A stretch of DNA of 64,000 bases from assembly GCF_014648895.1 (NCBI RefSeq), contig NZ_BMRZ01000019.1:1-64000 (forward strand), written 5' to 3'. The notes beneath the pieces are model-generated. The model saw nothing but the letters and a program-made list of their open reading frames with translations, did no database searches and was not told where the DNA came from. A program made the translations under genes and the position numbers. Source of the stretch: Streptomyces tanashiensis (GTDB lineage Bacteria > Actinomycetota > Actinomycetes > Streptomycetales > Streptomycetaceae). Below, piece after piece: positions 1-6,745 of this stretch (position 1 is its first letter; each line of letters begins with the position of its first letter).

Positions 1-200
1 TCCTTCGTTTCCGACTCTATCAGATCTTTCCGATCCGATTTCCTCGGTGCTTTCCGGTCTCGAATTTGTTTTCTTCGAGGCCTTCCGGCGTGTTCCGACT
101 TTATCAGAAGTTCTGAGTCGGATTTCCCGCCTCCCGGTTCATCCTCCTGGCGCACGGCGGCGCCGGGGACTTCCCGATCTGGCGGAGCCGTAAACGTACT
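1..200. other. Gene-free left edge, relatively AT-rich
   Basis: I see no coding sequence here. The segment is richer in A and T than the rest of the window. It holds a repeated operator-like motif, listed separately. It probably belongs to the control or 3' region of a gene beyond the left edge. Confidence 0.5.
9..127. repeat. Imperfect 35-bp direct repeat pair, operator-like
   Basis: Positions 9-43 and 93-127 share the core TTCCGACT(C/T)TATCAGA followed, at the same internal offset, by CCGATTTCC or CGGATTTCC. The copies lie 84 bp apart, close to eight helical turns. The right copy also contains dyads: TCCGACT/AGTCGGA at 94-100 and 116-122, and TCAGA/TCTGA at 104-108 and 112-116. A paired regulator site is an inference; no regulator is adjacent in the window. 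Confidence 0.5.
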
Positions 201-240
201 GGAGCGGGGCGCCCCGATGCAAATCGAGGGGCCCCGCTCC
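201..240 (-). terminator. Intrinsic terminator of rnj
   Basis: A G+C-rich inverted repeat (arms starting GGAGCGGGG and ending CCCCGCTCC, about 12 bp with one bulge, loop around 218-224) lies 13 bp beyond the rnj stop codon. It is followed on the minus strand by a short T-containing tract. Confidence 0.7.
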
Positions 241-253
241 GGTGACGCGCTGG

Positions 254-1939
254 TCAGACCTCCACGACGACCGGGAGGATCATCGGGCGCCGGCGGTAGG
301 TGTCGGAGACCCACTTGCCGACGGAGCGGCGGATCAGCTGCTGGAGCTGGTGGGGTTCGACGACGCCGTCCTGGGCCGACTTGTTGAGGGCCTGGTCGAT
401 CTTCGGGATCACCGCGTCGAACGCGGAGTCGTCGATCCCGGAGCCGCGGGCGTGGATGTGCGGGCCGGCCGTGATCTTGCCGGTCGAGGAGTCCACGACC
501 ACGAAGACCGAGATGATGCCCTCCTCGCCGAGGATCCGGCGGTCCTTGAGGGAGGTCTCGGTGACGTCGCCGACCGAGAGGCCGTCCACGTACACATAGC
601 CCGCCTGGACCTTGCCGGTGATGCGGGCGCGGCCGTCGACCAGGTCGACGACGACGCCGTCCTCGGCGATGACGATGTGGTCCTTGGGGATACCCGTCAT
701 CGCGCCGAGCTCGGCGTTGGCACGCAGGTGGCGCCATTCGCCGTGGACCGGCATGAGGTTCTTCGGCTTGCAGATGTTGTAGAAGTACAGCAGCTCGCCG
801 GCCGAGGCGTGGCCCGAGACGTGGACCTTGGCGTTGCCCTTGTGGACCACGTTCGCGCCCCATCGGGTCAGGCCGTTGATCACGCGGTAGACCGCGTTCT
901 CGTTGCCCGGGATGAGGGAGGACGCGAGGATCACCGTGTCGCCGGGGACGATCCGGATCTGGTGGTCGCGGTTGGCCATGCGGGACAGGGCCGCCATCGG
1001 CTCGCCCTGGGAGCCCGTGCAGACCAGCACGACCTCGTCGTCCGGCAGGTCGTCGAGGGTCTTCACGTCCACGACGAGGCCGGCCGGGACCCGGAGGTAG
1101 CCCAGGTCACGGGCGATGCCCATGTTGCGGACCATCGAGCGACCGACGAAGGCGACCCGGCGGCCGTACTCGTGGGCGGCGTCGATGATCTGCTGGATGC
1201 GGTGCACGTGGCTGGCGAAGCTGGCCACGATGATGCGCTTCGGGGCGTTCGCGAAGACGTTCCGCAGGACGTTCGAGATGTCCCGCTCCGGCGGGACGAA
1301 GCCCGGGACCTCGGCGTTCGTGGAGTCGGAGAGGAGGAGGTCGATGCCCTCCTCGCTCAGCCGCGCGAACGCGTGGAGGTCGGTGAGGCGACCGTCCATC
1401 GGGAGCTGGTCCATCTTGAAGTCGCCGGTGGCGACGGCCATGCCCGCGGGGGTGCGGATGGCGACGGCCAGGGCGTCCGGGATGGAGTGGTTGACCGCGA
1501 CGAACTCGCAGTCGAAGGGGCCCAGGTTCTCGCGGTCGCCCTCCTTCACCTCGAGGGTGTAGGGGCGGATGCGGTGCTCCTGGAGCTTCGCCTCGATCAG
1601 GGCGAGGGTCAGCTTGGAGCCGATGAGCGGGATGTCCGGCTTCAGCCGGAGCAGGTACGGGACGGCACCGATGTGGTCCTCGTGGCCGTGCGTGAGCACG
1701 ATGCCCTCGATGTCGTCGAGGCGGTCCCGGATGATGGTGAAGTCCGGCAGGATCAGGTCGACACCGGGCTGCTCCTCCTCCGGAAAGAGGACGCCGCAGT
1801 CGACGATCAGCAGACGGCCGTCGAACTCGAAGACCGTCATGTTCCGGCCGATCTCACCGAGGCCGCCGAGCGGGATGACGCGCAGGCCGCCCTTGGGCAG
1901 CTTCGGCGGGGCGCCGAGTTCAGGATGCGGATGACTCAA
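254..1939 (-). CDS. rnj: Ribonuclease J
   Basis: Metallo-beta-lactamase/beta-CASP ribonuclease of 561 aa with 5'-to-3' exo- and endonuclease activity in mRNA decay and rRNA maturation. The zinc motif HGHEDHIG is near residue 80, SDSTNAE follows, and HVSGHAS lies in the beta-CASP part. A longer frame reaches 1996. I prefer the TTG at 1939 because GAGGAG stands about 8 nt upstream and the protein then starts SHPHPELGAP, as in other Streptomyces RNase J. It lies downstream of dapA on the same strand with a 100-bp gap, the common actinobacterial order. Family assignment is secure; the start is likely. Confidence 0.95.
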   Translation of the reverse strand: MSHPHPELGAPPKLPKGGLRVIPLGGLGEIGRNMTVFEFDGRLLIVDCGVLFPEEEQPGVDLILPDFTIIRDRLDDIEGIVLTHGHEDHIGAVPYLLRLKPDIPLIGSKLTLALIEAKLQEHRIRPYTLEVKEGDRENLGPFDCEFVAVNHSIPDALAVAIRTPAGMAVATGDFKMDQLPMDGRLTDLHAFARLSEEGIDLLLSDSTNAEVPGFVPPERDISNVLRNVFANAPKRIIVASFASHVHRIQQIIDAAHEYGRRVAFVGRSMVRNMGIARDLGYLRVPAGLVVDVKTLDDLPDDEVVLVCTGSQGEPMAALSRMANRDHQIRIVPGDTVILASSLIPGNENAVYRVINGLTRWGANVVHKGNAKVHVSGHASAGELLYFYNICKPKNLMPVHGEWRHLRANAELGAMTGIPKDHIVIAEDGVVVDLVDGRARITGKVQAGYVYVDGLSVGDVTETSLKDRRILGEEGIISVFVVVDSSTGKITAGPHIHARGSGIDDSAFDAVIPKIDQALNKSAQDGVVEPHQLQQLIRRSVGKWVSDTYRRRPMILPVVVEV

Positions 1940-2039
1940 AAGACTCTCCTCACCATACGCGCCACGTACCGGTCGGGCACGTGGCGCGCATGACAATCGT
2001 GCACTTGCTGTTGTCAGTGTTCAGTTGTGAAGTCTGTTG

Positions 2040-2939
2040 TCAGAGTTCTACCCCGCCGGCGGCCAGGTCGACCTTGAGCTGCTCGGTCTCCTGCGCGGAG
2101 AGCTCGACGAGCGGCAGTCGCAGCGGGCCGGCCGGGAGGCCCTGGAGGGCCAGGGCGGCCTTGGTGGTCATGACGCCCTGGGTGCGGAACATTCCGGTGT
2201 AGACCGGGAGCAGCTTCTGGTGGATCTCGGTGGCCTTCTGGACCTCTCCGCCGAGGTGGGCGTCGAGGAGGGCGCGGAGCTCCGGGGTGACGAGGTGGCC
2301 GACGACGGAGACGAAGCCGCAGGCGCCGACGGAGAGCAGCGGCAGGTTGAGCATGTCGTCGCCGGAGTACCAGGCGAGGCCGGAGCGGGCGATGGCCCAG
2401 CTGGCGCGGCCGAGGTCGCCCTTGGCGTCCTTGTTGGCGACGATGCGCGGGTGCTCGGCGAGGCGGACGATCGTCTCGGTGTCGATCGGGACGCCGCTGC
2501 GGCCGGGGATGTCGTAGAGCATCACGGGGAGGCCGGTGGCGTCGGCGATGGCCGAGAAGTGCCGGTACAGGCCCTCCTGCGGGGGCTTGTTGTAGTAGGG
2601 CGTCACGGCGAGGAGGCCGTGGGCGCCGTCGCGCTCGGCCGTCCGGGCGAGTTCGATCGAGTGGTGGGTGTCGTTGGTGCCGATGCCGGCGACGACGTGG
2701 GCGCGGTCGCCGACCGCCTCCAGTACCGCTCGTACGAGCTCCGATTTCTCCGCGTCGCTGGTGGTGGGGGACTCGCCGGTGGTGCCGTTGATGACGAGGC
2801 CGTCGTTGCCTGCGTCCACCAGGTGGGTGGCCAGTCGCTGGGCACCGTCGAGGTCGAGTGCGCCGTCCGCCGTGAAGGGCGTGACCATGGCGGTGAGGAC
2901 CCTCCCGAAGGGGGTCTGCGGAGTGGAGATCGGAGCCAT
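2040..2939 (-). CDS. dapA: 4-hydroxy-tetrahydrodipicolinate synthase
   Basis: Class I aldolase-type lyase (299 aa) condensing pyruvate with aspartate semialdehyde, the first committed step to diaminopimelate and lysine. Visible motifs are the pyruvate-binding NGTTGES near residue 48, the catalytic Tyr in LYDIPGRSG, and the Schiff-base Lys in VANKDAKGD. A GTG three codons upstream (2948) is possible, but it would add a TTA codon and a non-family N-terminus, so ATG 2939 is preferred. dapB is 1.6 kb away, separated by two plus-strand genes and one minus-strand gene. The leader contains alternative hairpins that could affect expression. Confidence 0.95.
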   Translation of the reverse strand: MAPISTPQTPFGRVLTAMVTPFTADGALDLDGAQRLATHLVDAGNDGLVINGTTGESPTTSDAEKSELVRAVLEAVGDRAHVVAGIGTNDTHHSIELARTAERDGAHGLLAVTPYYNKPPQEGLYRHFSAIADATGLPVMLYDIPGRSGVPIDTETIVRLAEHPRIVANKDAKGDLGRASWAIARSGLAWYSGDDMLNLPLLSVGACGFVSVVGHLVTPELRALLDAHLGGEVQKATEIHQKLLPVYTGMFRTQGVMTTKAALALQGLPAGPLRLPLVELSAQETEQLKVDLAAGGVEL

Positions 2940-3000
2940 GGGTAACACGCTACTCGCTGCTCAGCGCCGGGTGTCCCCGAGGGGGACAGGAGAAAAGGAG

Positions 3001-3038
3001 CCCGGCGCTGCCTGCTCGGGGGTTCAGGCAGCGCCGGG
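3001..3038 (-). terminator. 14-bp hairpin with T-tract in the dapA leader
   Basis: Arms CCCGGCGCTGCCTG (3001-3014) and CAGGCAGCGCCGGG (3025-3038) pair perfectly around a 10-nt loop. On the minus strand they are followed by CTCCTTTTCT, the form of an intrinsic terminator. It lies between the predicted dapA promoter and the dapA start, so it could be an attenuator or the leftover terminator of a lost upstream gene. Confidence 0.65.
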
Positions 3039-3049
3039 TCCGTTTGATC

Positions 3050-3079
3050 AGCCTAGATGAACTTCGTGAAACGTCGCAA
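3050..3079 (-). promoter_or_regulatory. Candidate dapA promoter
   Basis: On the minus strand TTGCGA (3079-3074) and TAGGCT (3055-3050) are separated by 18 nt, a good fit to the vegetative Streptomyces consensus. The predicted start is near 3043, so the transcript would begin at the foot of the 3001-3038 hairpin. Confidence 0.5.
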
Positions 3080-3285
3080 TACGGACACTTCGCATGGTGT
3101 GTTCGGACATGTGTGCCCTGTGGGGCCACTTGGCCGCCCCTGTCGCGGACGACACACGCGCGGTCGTACCCGAGGCGTCCTACTGGAGGATGAGATTCGG
3201 CCGCTTTGATGAAAAAGGGCACCAAAACCCCGGTTCTGTCGTCTGTACCTGTGACGCATGACGACGAAGAAGGAGAGTGGCTCTG

Positions 3286-3525
3286 ATGTTCAGCCGGAGA
3301 GAGGCCGTACCGTTCGCGTTCGTCGCGGAGGCCGACCACTTCCGCAGTAACGTCACTCCACCGCCCCGGGAGCGCCTCAGCGCCTCGCAGATCGTGGGCC
3401 GCGCCCTGCTCGGGCTGACCGTCGTGGCCGGCCTCGCCGGGTCCCTGATCTTCGGGATGCCCTCGCTCCAGTCGGGTGACTCGGGCACTCGTCAGCAGCA
3501 GTCCGAGGCCTCCGACAACCGCTGA
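3286..3525 (+). CDS. Small membrane protein, unknown function
   Basis: 79-aa protein with one predicted membrane helix (about residues 38-58, VGRALLGLTVVAGLAGSLIF) and a polar Ser/Gln-rich tail. ATG 3286 is chosen over the in-frame GTG 3277 because AAGGAG ends about 10 nt before the ATG but almost touches the GTG. It is followed 54 bp later by a PH-domain membrane protein on the same strand, so the two may be co-transcribed. I do not recognise a function. Similar small proteins occur beside dapA/dapB in Streptomyces. Confidence 0.7.
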   Translation: MFSRREAVPFAFVAEADHFRSNVTPPPRERLSASQIVGRALLGLTVVAGLAGSLIFGMPSLQSGDSGTRQQQSEASDNR

Positions 3526-3579
3526 GGTAGCCTCACCGGGCACTGCCCCTTCGAGCGTGCTTGTGAGTGAGGACCTGTC

Positions 3580-4140
3580 GTGCCCCTGCCCTTCCTGACG
3601 GCCGACCGTGCTTTTGACACGACCGACCATGTCGCCCTGCCGTTCGACGACCACGATCAGTGGCGCCGTCCGTACCGGCCGGGGTCGTGGCGGGTGGGGG
3701 CGGCGGCACTCGCGCTGCTGCTCGCCTCGTTCGTGCTGCTCGCCGCCGTGATCATCGCGGTGGCCGGTGCCTTCGGCGGCGCGGGCGTCACGTTCGGCGT
3801 CGCCGTGCTCGTGATCGCGTCCGCCCTGCGGATGCTGCGCATGGGCACCTGGGTGAGCCGCGCCGGCGTGCGGCGCGTGGGCTTCTTCGCGACCGTCACC
3901 GTGCCCTGGTCCAAGGTGACGTCCGTCCGGACCGCCCAGCAGCCGGTGCGCTGGCTGGGACTCCCCCGCACGGTCCAGGGCCAGGCCCTGGTGCTCGACC
4001 GGCGGGGTGGTGAGCAGCTGATGCTGCTCACCGACCACAACGCCGACTTCCTCTCCCGCGTCGAGGCCTTCGACCGGGCGGCCGACACGGTCGAGGCCTG
4101 GAACGCCGAGTACGGCACGGCCCCGGCCGCTACGCGCTGA
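3580..4140 (+). CDS. Membrane protein with bacterial PH-like domain
   Basis: 186 aa, GTG start. Two hydrophobic segments (about residues 39-63 and 66-84) are followed by a cytoplasmic part resembling bPH-type domains: a conserved VPWSKVTSVR segment and a strand-rich region ending near LLTDHNADFL. The biochemical role of such proteins is unknown; a membrane or envelope scaffold is the usual guess. The last 11 bp overlap, tail to tail, the end of the minus-strand gene at 4130-4582, so the two transcripts share complementary 3' ends. Confidence 0.75.
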   Translation: MPLPFLTADRAFDTTDHVALPFDDHDQWRRPYRPGSWRVGAAALALLLASFVLLAAVIIAVAGAFGGAGVTFGVAVLVIASALRMLRMGTWVSRAGVRRVGFFATVTVPWSKVTSVRTAQQPVRWLGLPRTVQGQALVLDRRGGEQLMLLTDHNADFLSRVEAFDRAADTVEAWNAEYGTAPAATR

Positions 4141-4582
4141 CCGGACGCCCCGCGTGGAGCGCGATGGCCCGCTGCATCGCCTTGCGGGCCCTGGGGGTGT
4201 CCCGGGCGTCGTGGTAGGCCACCGCGAGCCGGAACCAGCAGCGCCAGTCCTCGGGTGAGTCCTCCGTCTCGGCCTTGCGCCGGGCGAAGACCTCGTCGGC
4301 CGAGTCCCGGTCGATCCGGCCGCCCTGGGTGCGCTGCAGCTCGTCGACGGGCAGGCCGCCCTCGGCCTCCAGCTCCGCGGCCAGGCGGTTCGCCCGGCGC
4401 GCGAAGCTGGTGTTCTTCCAGAGGAACCAGCCGCCGACGAGCGGCAGCAGGAACGCCACCGCGCCCATGCCCATCGCCGCCGGCTCGCCGGTCAGCAGGA
4501 GCAGGACGCCCTCCATGGCCACCACGCCGAAGACCAGGACGAGGACGGTGGCCAGGAAGACGTACGTGATCTTTCCGCCCAT
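4130..4582 (-). CDS. TPR-like membrane protein
   Basis: 150 aa with two N-terminal membrane helices (about residues 5-30 and 38-56). A soluble C-terminal half ends in a helix pair (DWRCWFRLAVAYHDARDTPR) resembling one tetratricopeptide repeat, so protein-protein contact is likely. It starts 5 bp after the dapB stop on the same strand and is probably in the dapB operon. Its 3' end overlaps the convergent PH-domain gene by 11 bp. The specific function is not known. Confidence 0.7.
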   Translation of the reverse strand: MGGKITYVFLATVLVLVFGVVAMEGVLLLLTGEPAAMGMGAVAFLLPLVGGWFLWKNTSFARRANRLAAELEAEGGLPVDELQRTQGGRIDRDSADEVFARRKAETEDSPEDWRCWFRLAVAYHDARDTPRARKAMQRAIALHAGRPVSA

Positions 4583-4587
4583 GACCG

Positions 4588-5340
4588 TCAGCCCAGGTCC
4601 AGGAAGTGCTCCAGGCCGAAGGTGAGGCCCGGAGCGGTGCTGACACGGCGGGCGCCCAGGAGGATGCCCGGCATGAAGCTGGAGTGGTGCAGGGAGTCGT
4701 GCCGGACGGTGAGGGTCTCGCCCTCGCCGCCGAGCAGCACCTCCTGGTGGGCGAGCAGGCCCGCCAGGCGTACGGAGTGGACGCGGACGCCGTCGACGTC
4801 CGCGCCGCGCGCGCCCTCCAGGCCATGGGTGGTGCTGTCCGGCTGGGCGCCGAGGCCGGCCTCGGCGCGGGCCGCGGCGATCAGCTGCGCCGTACGGGTG
4901 GCAGTGCCCGAGGGGGCGTCCACCTTGTGCGGGTGGTGCAGCTCGACGACCTCGACCGACTCGAAGTACGGGGCCGCGATCTGCGCGAACTTCATGGTGA
5001 GGACCGCGCCGATGGAGAAGTTCGGCGCGATGAGGACGCCGGTCTCCGGAGAGGCGGCGAGCCAGCCGTCGAGCTGCGCGAGGCGGTCCTCGGTCCAGCC
5101 GGTGGTGCCGACGACGGCGTGGATGCCGTGGCGCACGCAGAAGTCGAGGTTCTCCATCACGGAGGCCGGGGTGGTCAGCTCGACGACGACCTGGGCGCCC
5201 GCCTCGGTGAGCGTCTCCAGGTCGTCGCCGCGGCCGAGGGCCGCGACCAGTTCCATGTCCTCGGCGGCCTCGACGGCCCTGACCGCCTCGGAGCCGATGC
5301 GGCCCTTGGCTCCGAGGACCGCGACGCGCAGCTTGCTCAT
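4588..5340 (-). CDS. dapB: 4-hydroxy-tetrahydrodipicolinate reductase
   Basis: 250-aa NAD(P)H-dependent reductase, the step after DapA in diaminopimelate/lysine synthesis. The N-terminal Rossmann motif is GAKGRIG (about residues 9-15). GTTGW lies in the substrate hinge. The family signature ELHHPHKVDAPSGTA contains the catalytic His pair and Lys. Length is typical. It lies 25 bp downstream of the M16 peptidase gene and just upstream of the TPR-like gene, all on the minus strand, as in other Streptomyces. Confidence 0.95.
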   Translation of the reverse strand: MSKLRVAVLGAKGRIGSEAVRAVEAAEDMELVAALGRGDDLETLTEAGAQVVVELTTPASVMENLDFCVRHGIHAVVGTTGWTEDRLAQLDGWLAASPETGVLIAPNFSIGAVLTMKFAQIAAPYFESVEVVELHHPHKVDAPSGTATRTAQLIAAARAEAGLGAQPDSTTHGLEGARGADVDGVRVHSVRLAGLLAHQEVLLGGEGETLTVRHDSLHHSSFMPGILLGARRVSTAPGLTFGLEHFLDLG

Positions 5341-5365
5341 TGCTCTTCCTTAGGGGACTCGTGGG

Positions 5366-6745
5366 TCAGGAGACCGCGTGGTGGAGGCGGTCCGCCTGCT
5401 TGTCCTTCAGCGGGCCGATCACCGACAGCGAGGGCCGCTGCTCCAGTACATCGCGGGCGACCTCGCGGACATCGTCCGGGGTGACCGCCGCGATGCGGGT
5501 GAGCATGTCGTCGACCGACATCTGGGTGCCCCAGCACAGCTCGCTCTTGCCGATGCGGTTCATCAGCGCGCCGGTGTCCTCCAGGCCGAGCACGGTCGAG
5601 CCGGAGAGCTGGCCCACGGCGCGGGTGATCTCCTCGTCCGTGAGTCCGTCGGAGGCGACCTTGTCGAGCTCGTCCCGGCAGATCTTCAGGACGTCGTGGA
5701 CCTGGCTGGGCCGGCAGCCCGCGTACACGCCGAAGAGGCCGCAGTCGGCGAAGCCCGAGGTGTACGAGTACACGCTGTAGGCCAGACCGCGCTTCTCCCG
5801 GACCTCCTGGAAGAGGCGGGAGGACATGCCGCCGCCTAGGGCGGTGTTCAGCACGCCGAGGGCCCAGCGGCGCTCGTCCGTGCGGGCCAGGCCCGGCATG
5901 CCGAGGACCACGTGGGCCTGCTCGGTCTTGCGGTTCAGGAGCTCGACGCGACCCGCCGTGCGCAGGGTGCGCCGGCCGTCGCGGGGAGCGACGGGGACGG
6001 CGTCGGTACGGGTGAGGGCGCCGGCCTTCTCGAAGGCGCGGCGGACCTGGCGTACCACCGTGGCGTGGTCGACATTGCCCGCGGCGGCGACGACCAGGTG
6101 GGTCGGGTCGTAGTGCTTCTTGTAGAAGCGGGCGATCTGGCCGCGGCTGAGCGCGTTGATCGTGTCGACGGTGCCGAGGACCGGGCGGCCCAGCGGGGTG
6201 TCGCCGAACATCGTCTGCGCGAACAGCTCGTGCACGACGTCACCGGGGTCGTCCTCGGTCATCGCGATCTCTTCGAGGATGACACCGCGCTCGGCGTCCA
6301 CGTCCTCTTCGAGGATGAGCGAGTCGGTGAGCATGTCGCAGACGACGTCGATCGCCAGCGGCAGGTCGGTGTCGAGGACCCGGGCGTAGTAGCAGGTGTA
6401 CTCCTTCGCCGTGAAGGCGTTCATCTCGCCGCCGACCGCGTCGATCGCGGCGGAGATGTCGAGGGCGGACCGCTTGTGGGTGCCCTTGAAGAGGAGGTGC
6501 TCCAGGTAGTGGGTCGCTCCGTTGAGCGTCGGGGTCTCGTCGCGGGAGCCGACGTGCGCCCAGATGCCGAAGGTGGCGGAGCGCACGGAGGGGAGGGTCT
6601 CGGTGACGATCCGCAGGCCCCCGGGGAGGGTCGTGCGGCGGACCGTGCCGATGCCGTCCTTGCCGGGAAGAAGCGTTTGGGTACGGGCGACGGCCCGCCC
6701 CTCCGAGGAGGGGCGGGCCGTCGCGCGGGAACTACGGGACGTCAC
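5366..6745 (-). CDS. M16 family zinc metallopeptidase
   Basis: 459-aa pitrilysin/processing-peptidase family protein. The inverted zinc motif HYLEH is in GATHYLEHLLFKG (about residue 80). The distal Glu ligand is in the GVILEEIAM segment about 75 residues later. The C-terminal M16 domain contains GGGMSSRLFQEVREKRGLAY. Substrates in Streptomyces are unknown. Its ATG overlaps the pnp stop codon (ATGA), so translation is probably coupled to pnp. A 17-bp hairpin resembling an intrinsic terminator lies inside codons 8-20. Confidence 0.92.
   Translation of the reverse strand: MTSRSSRATARPSSEGRAVARTQTLLPGKDGIGTVRRTTLPGGLRIVTETLPSVRSATFGIWAHVGSRDETPTLNGATHYLEHLLFKGTHKRSALDISAAIDAVGGEMNAFTAKEYTCYYARVLDTDLPLAIDVVCDMLTDSLILEEDVDAERGVILEEIAMTEDDPGDVVHELFAQTMFGDTPLGRPVLGTVDTINALSRGQIARFYKKHYDPTHLVVAAAGNVDHATVVRQVRRAFEKAGALTRTDAVPVAPRDGRRTLRTAGRVELLNRKTEQAHVVLGMPGLARTDERRWALGVLNTALGGGMSSRLFQEVREKRGLAYSVYSYTSGFADCGLFGVYAGCRPSQVHDVLKICRDELDKVASDGLTDEEITRAVGQLSGSTVLGLEDTGALMNRIGKSELCWGTQMSVDDMLTRIAAVTPDDVREVARDVLEQRPSLSVIGPLKDKQADRLHHAVS
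6687..6724 (-). terminator. 17-bp hairpin inside the start of the M16 gene, just after pnp
   Basis: Arms 6687-6703 and 6708-6724 pair perfectly around the loop CGAG. The hairpin begins 18 nt beyond the pnp stop but lies inside the M16 coding sequence (residues around ATARPSSEGRAVAR). The T-tract is weak. It probably protects or terminates pnp mRNA and would attenuate the downstream genes. Confidence 0.6.

Larger units (their letters stand above)
2949..3285. other. Intergenic region upstream of dapA
   Basis: No supported gene. It contains a candidate dapA promoter (3050-3079), a strong hairpin (3001-3038), and near 2962-2971 a third copy of one hairpin arm. In many actinobacteria thyX lies here next to dapA; I find no ThyX motif in any frame. 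The short minus-strand frame 3053-3259 lacks family resemblance. Confidence 0.6.

Noticed and set aside
2940..2948. GTG start for dapA that would add a TTA codon (bldA control)
   Set aside because: The family N-terminus begins at ATG 2939 and no better ribosome-binding site supports the GTG.
3053..3259. Possible thyX remnant on the minus strand
   Set aside because: The translated sequence has none of the ThyX motifs; it is ordinary intergenic sequence.
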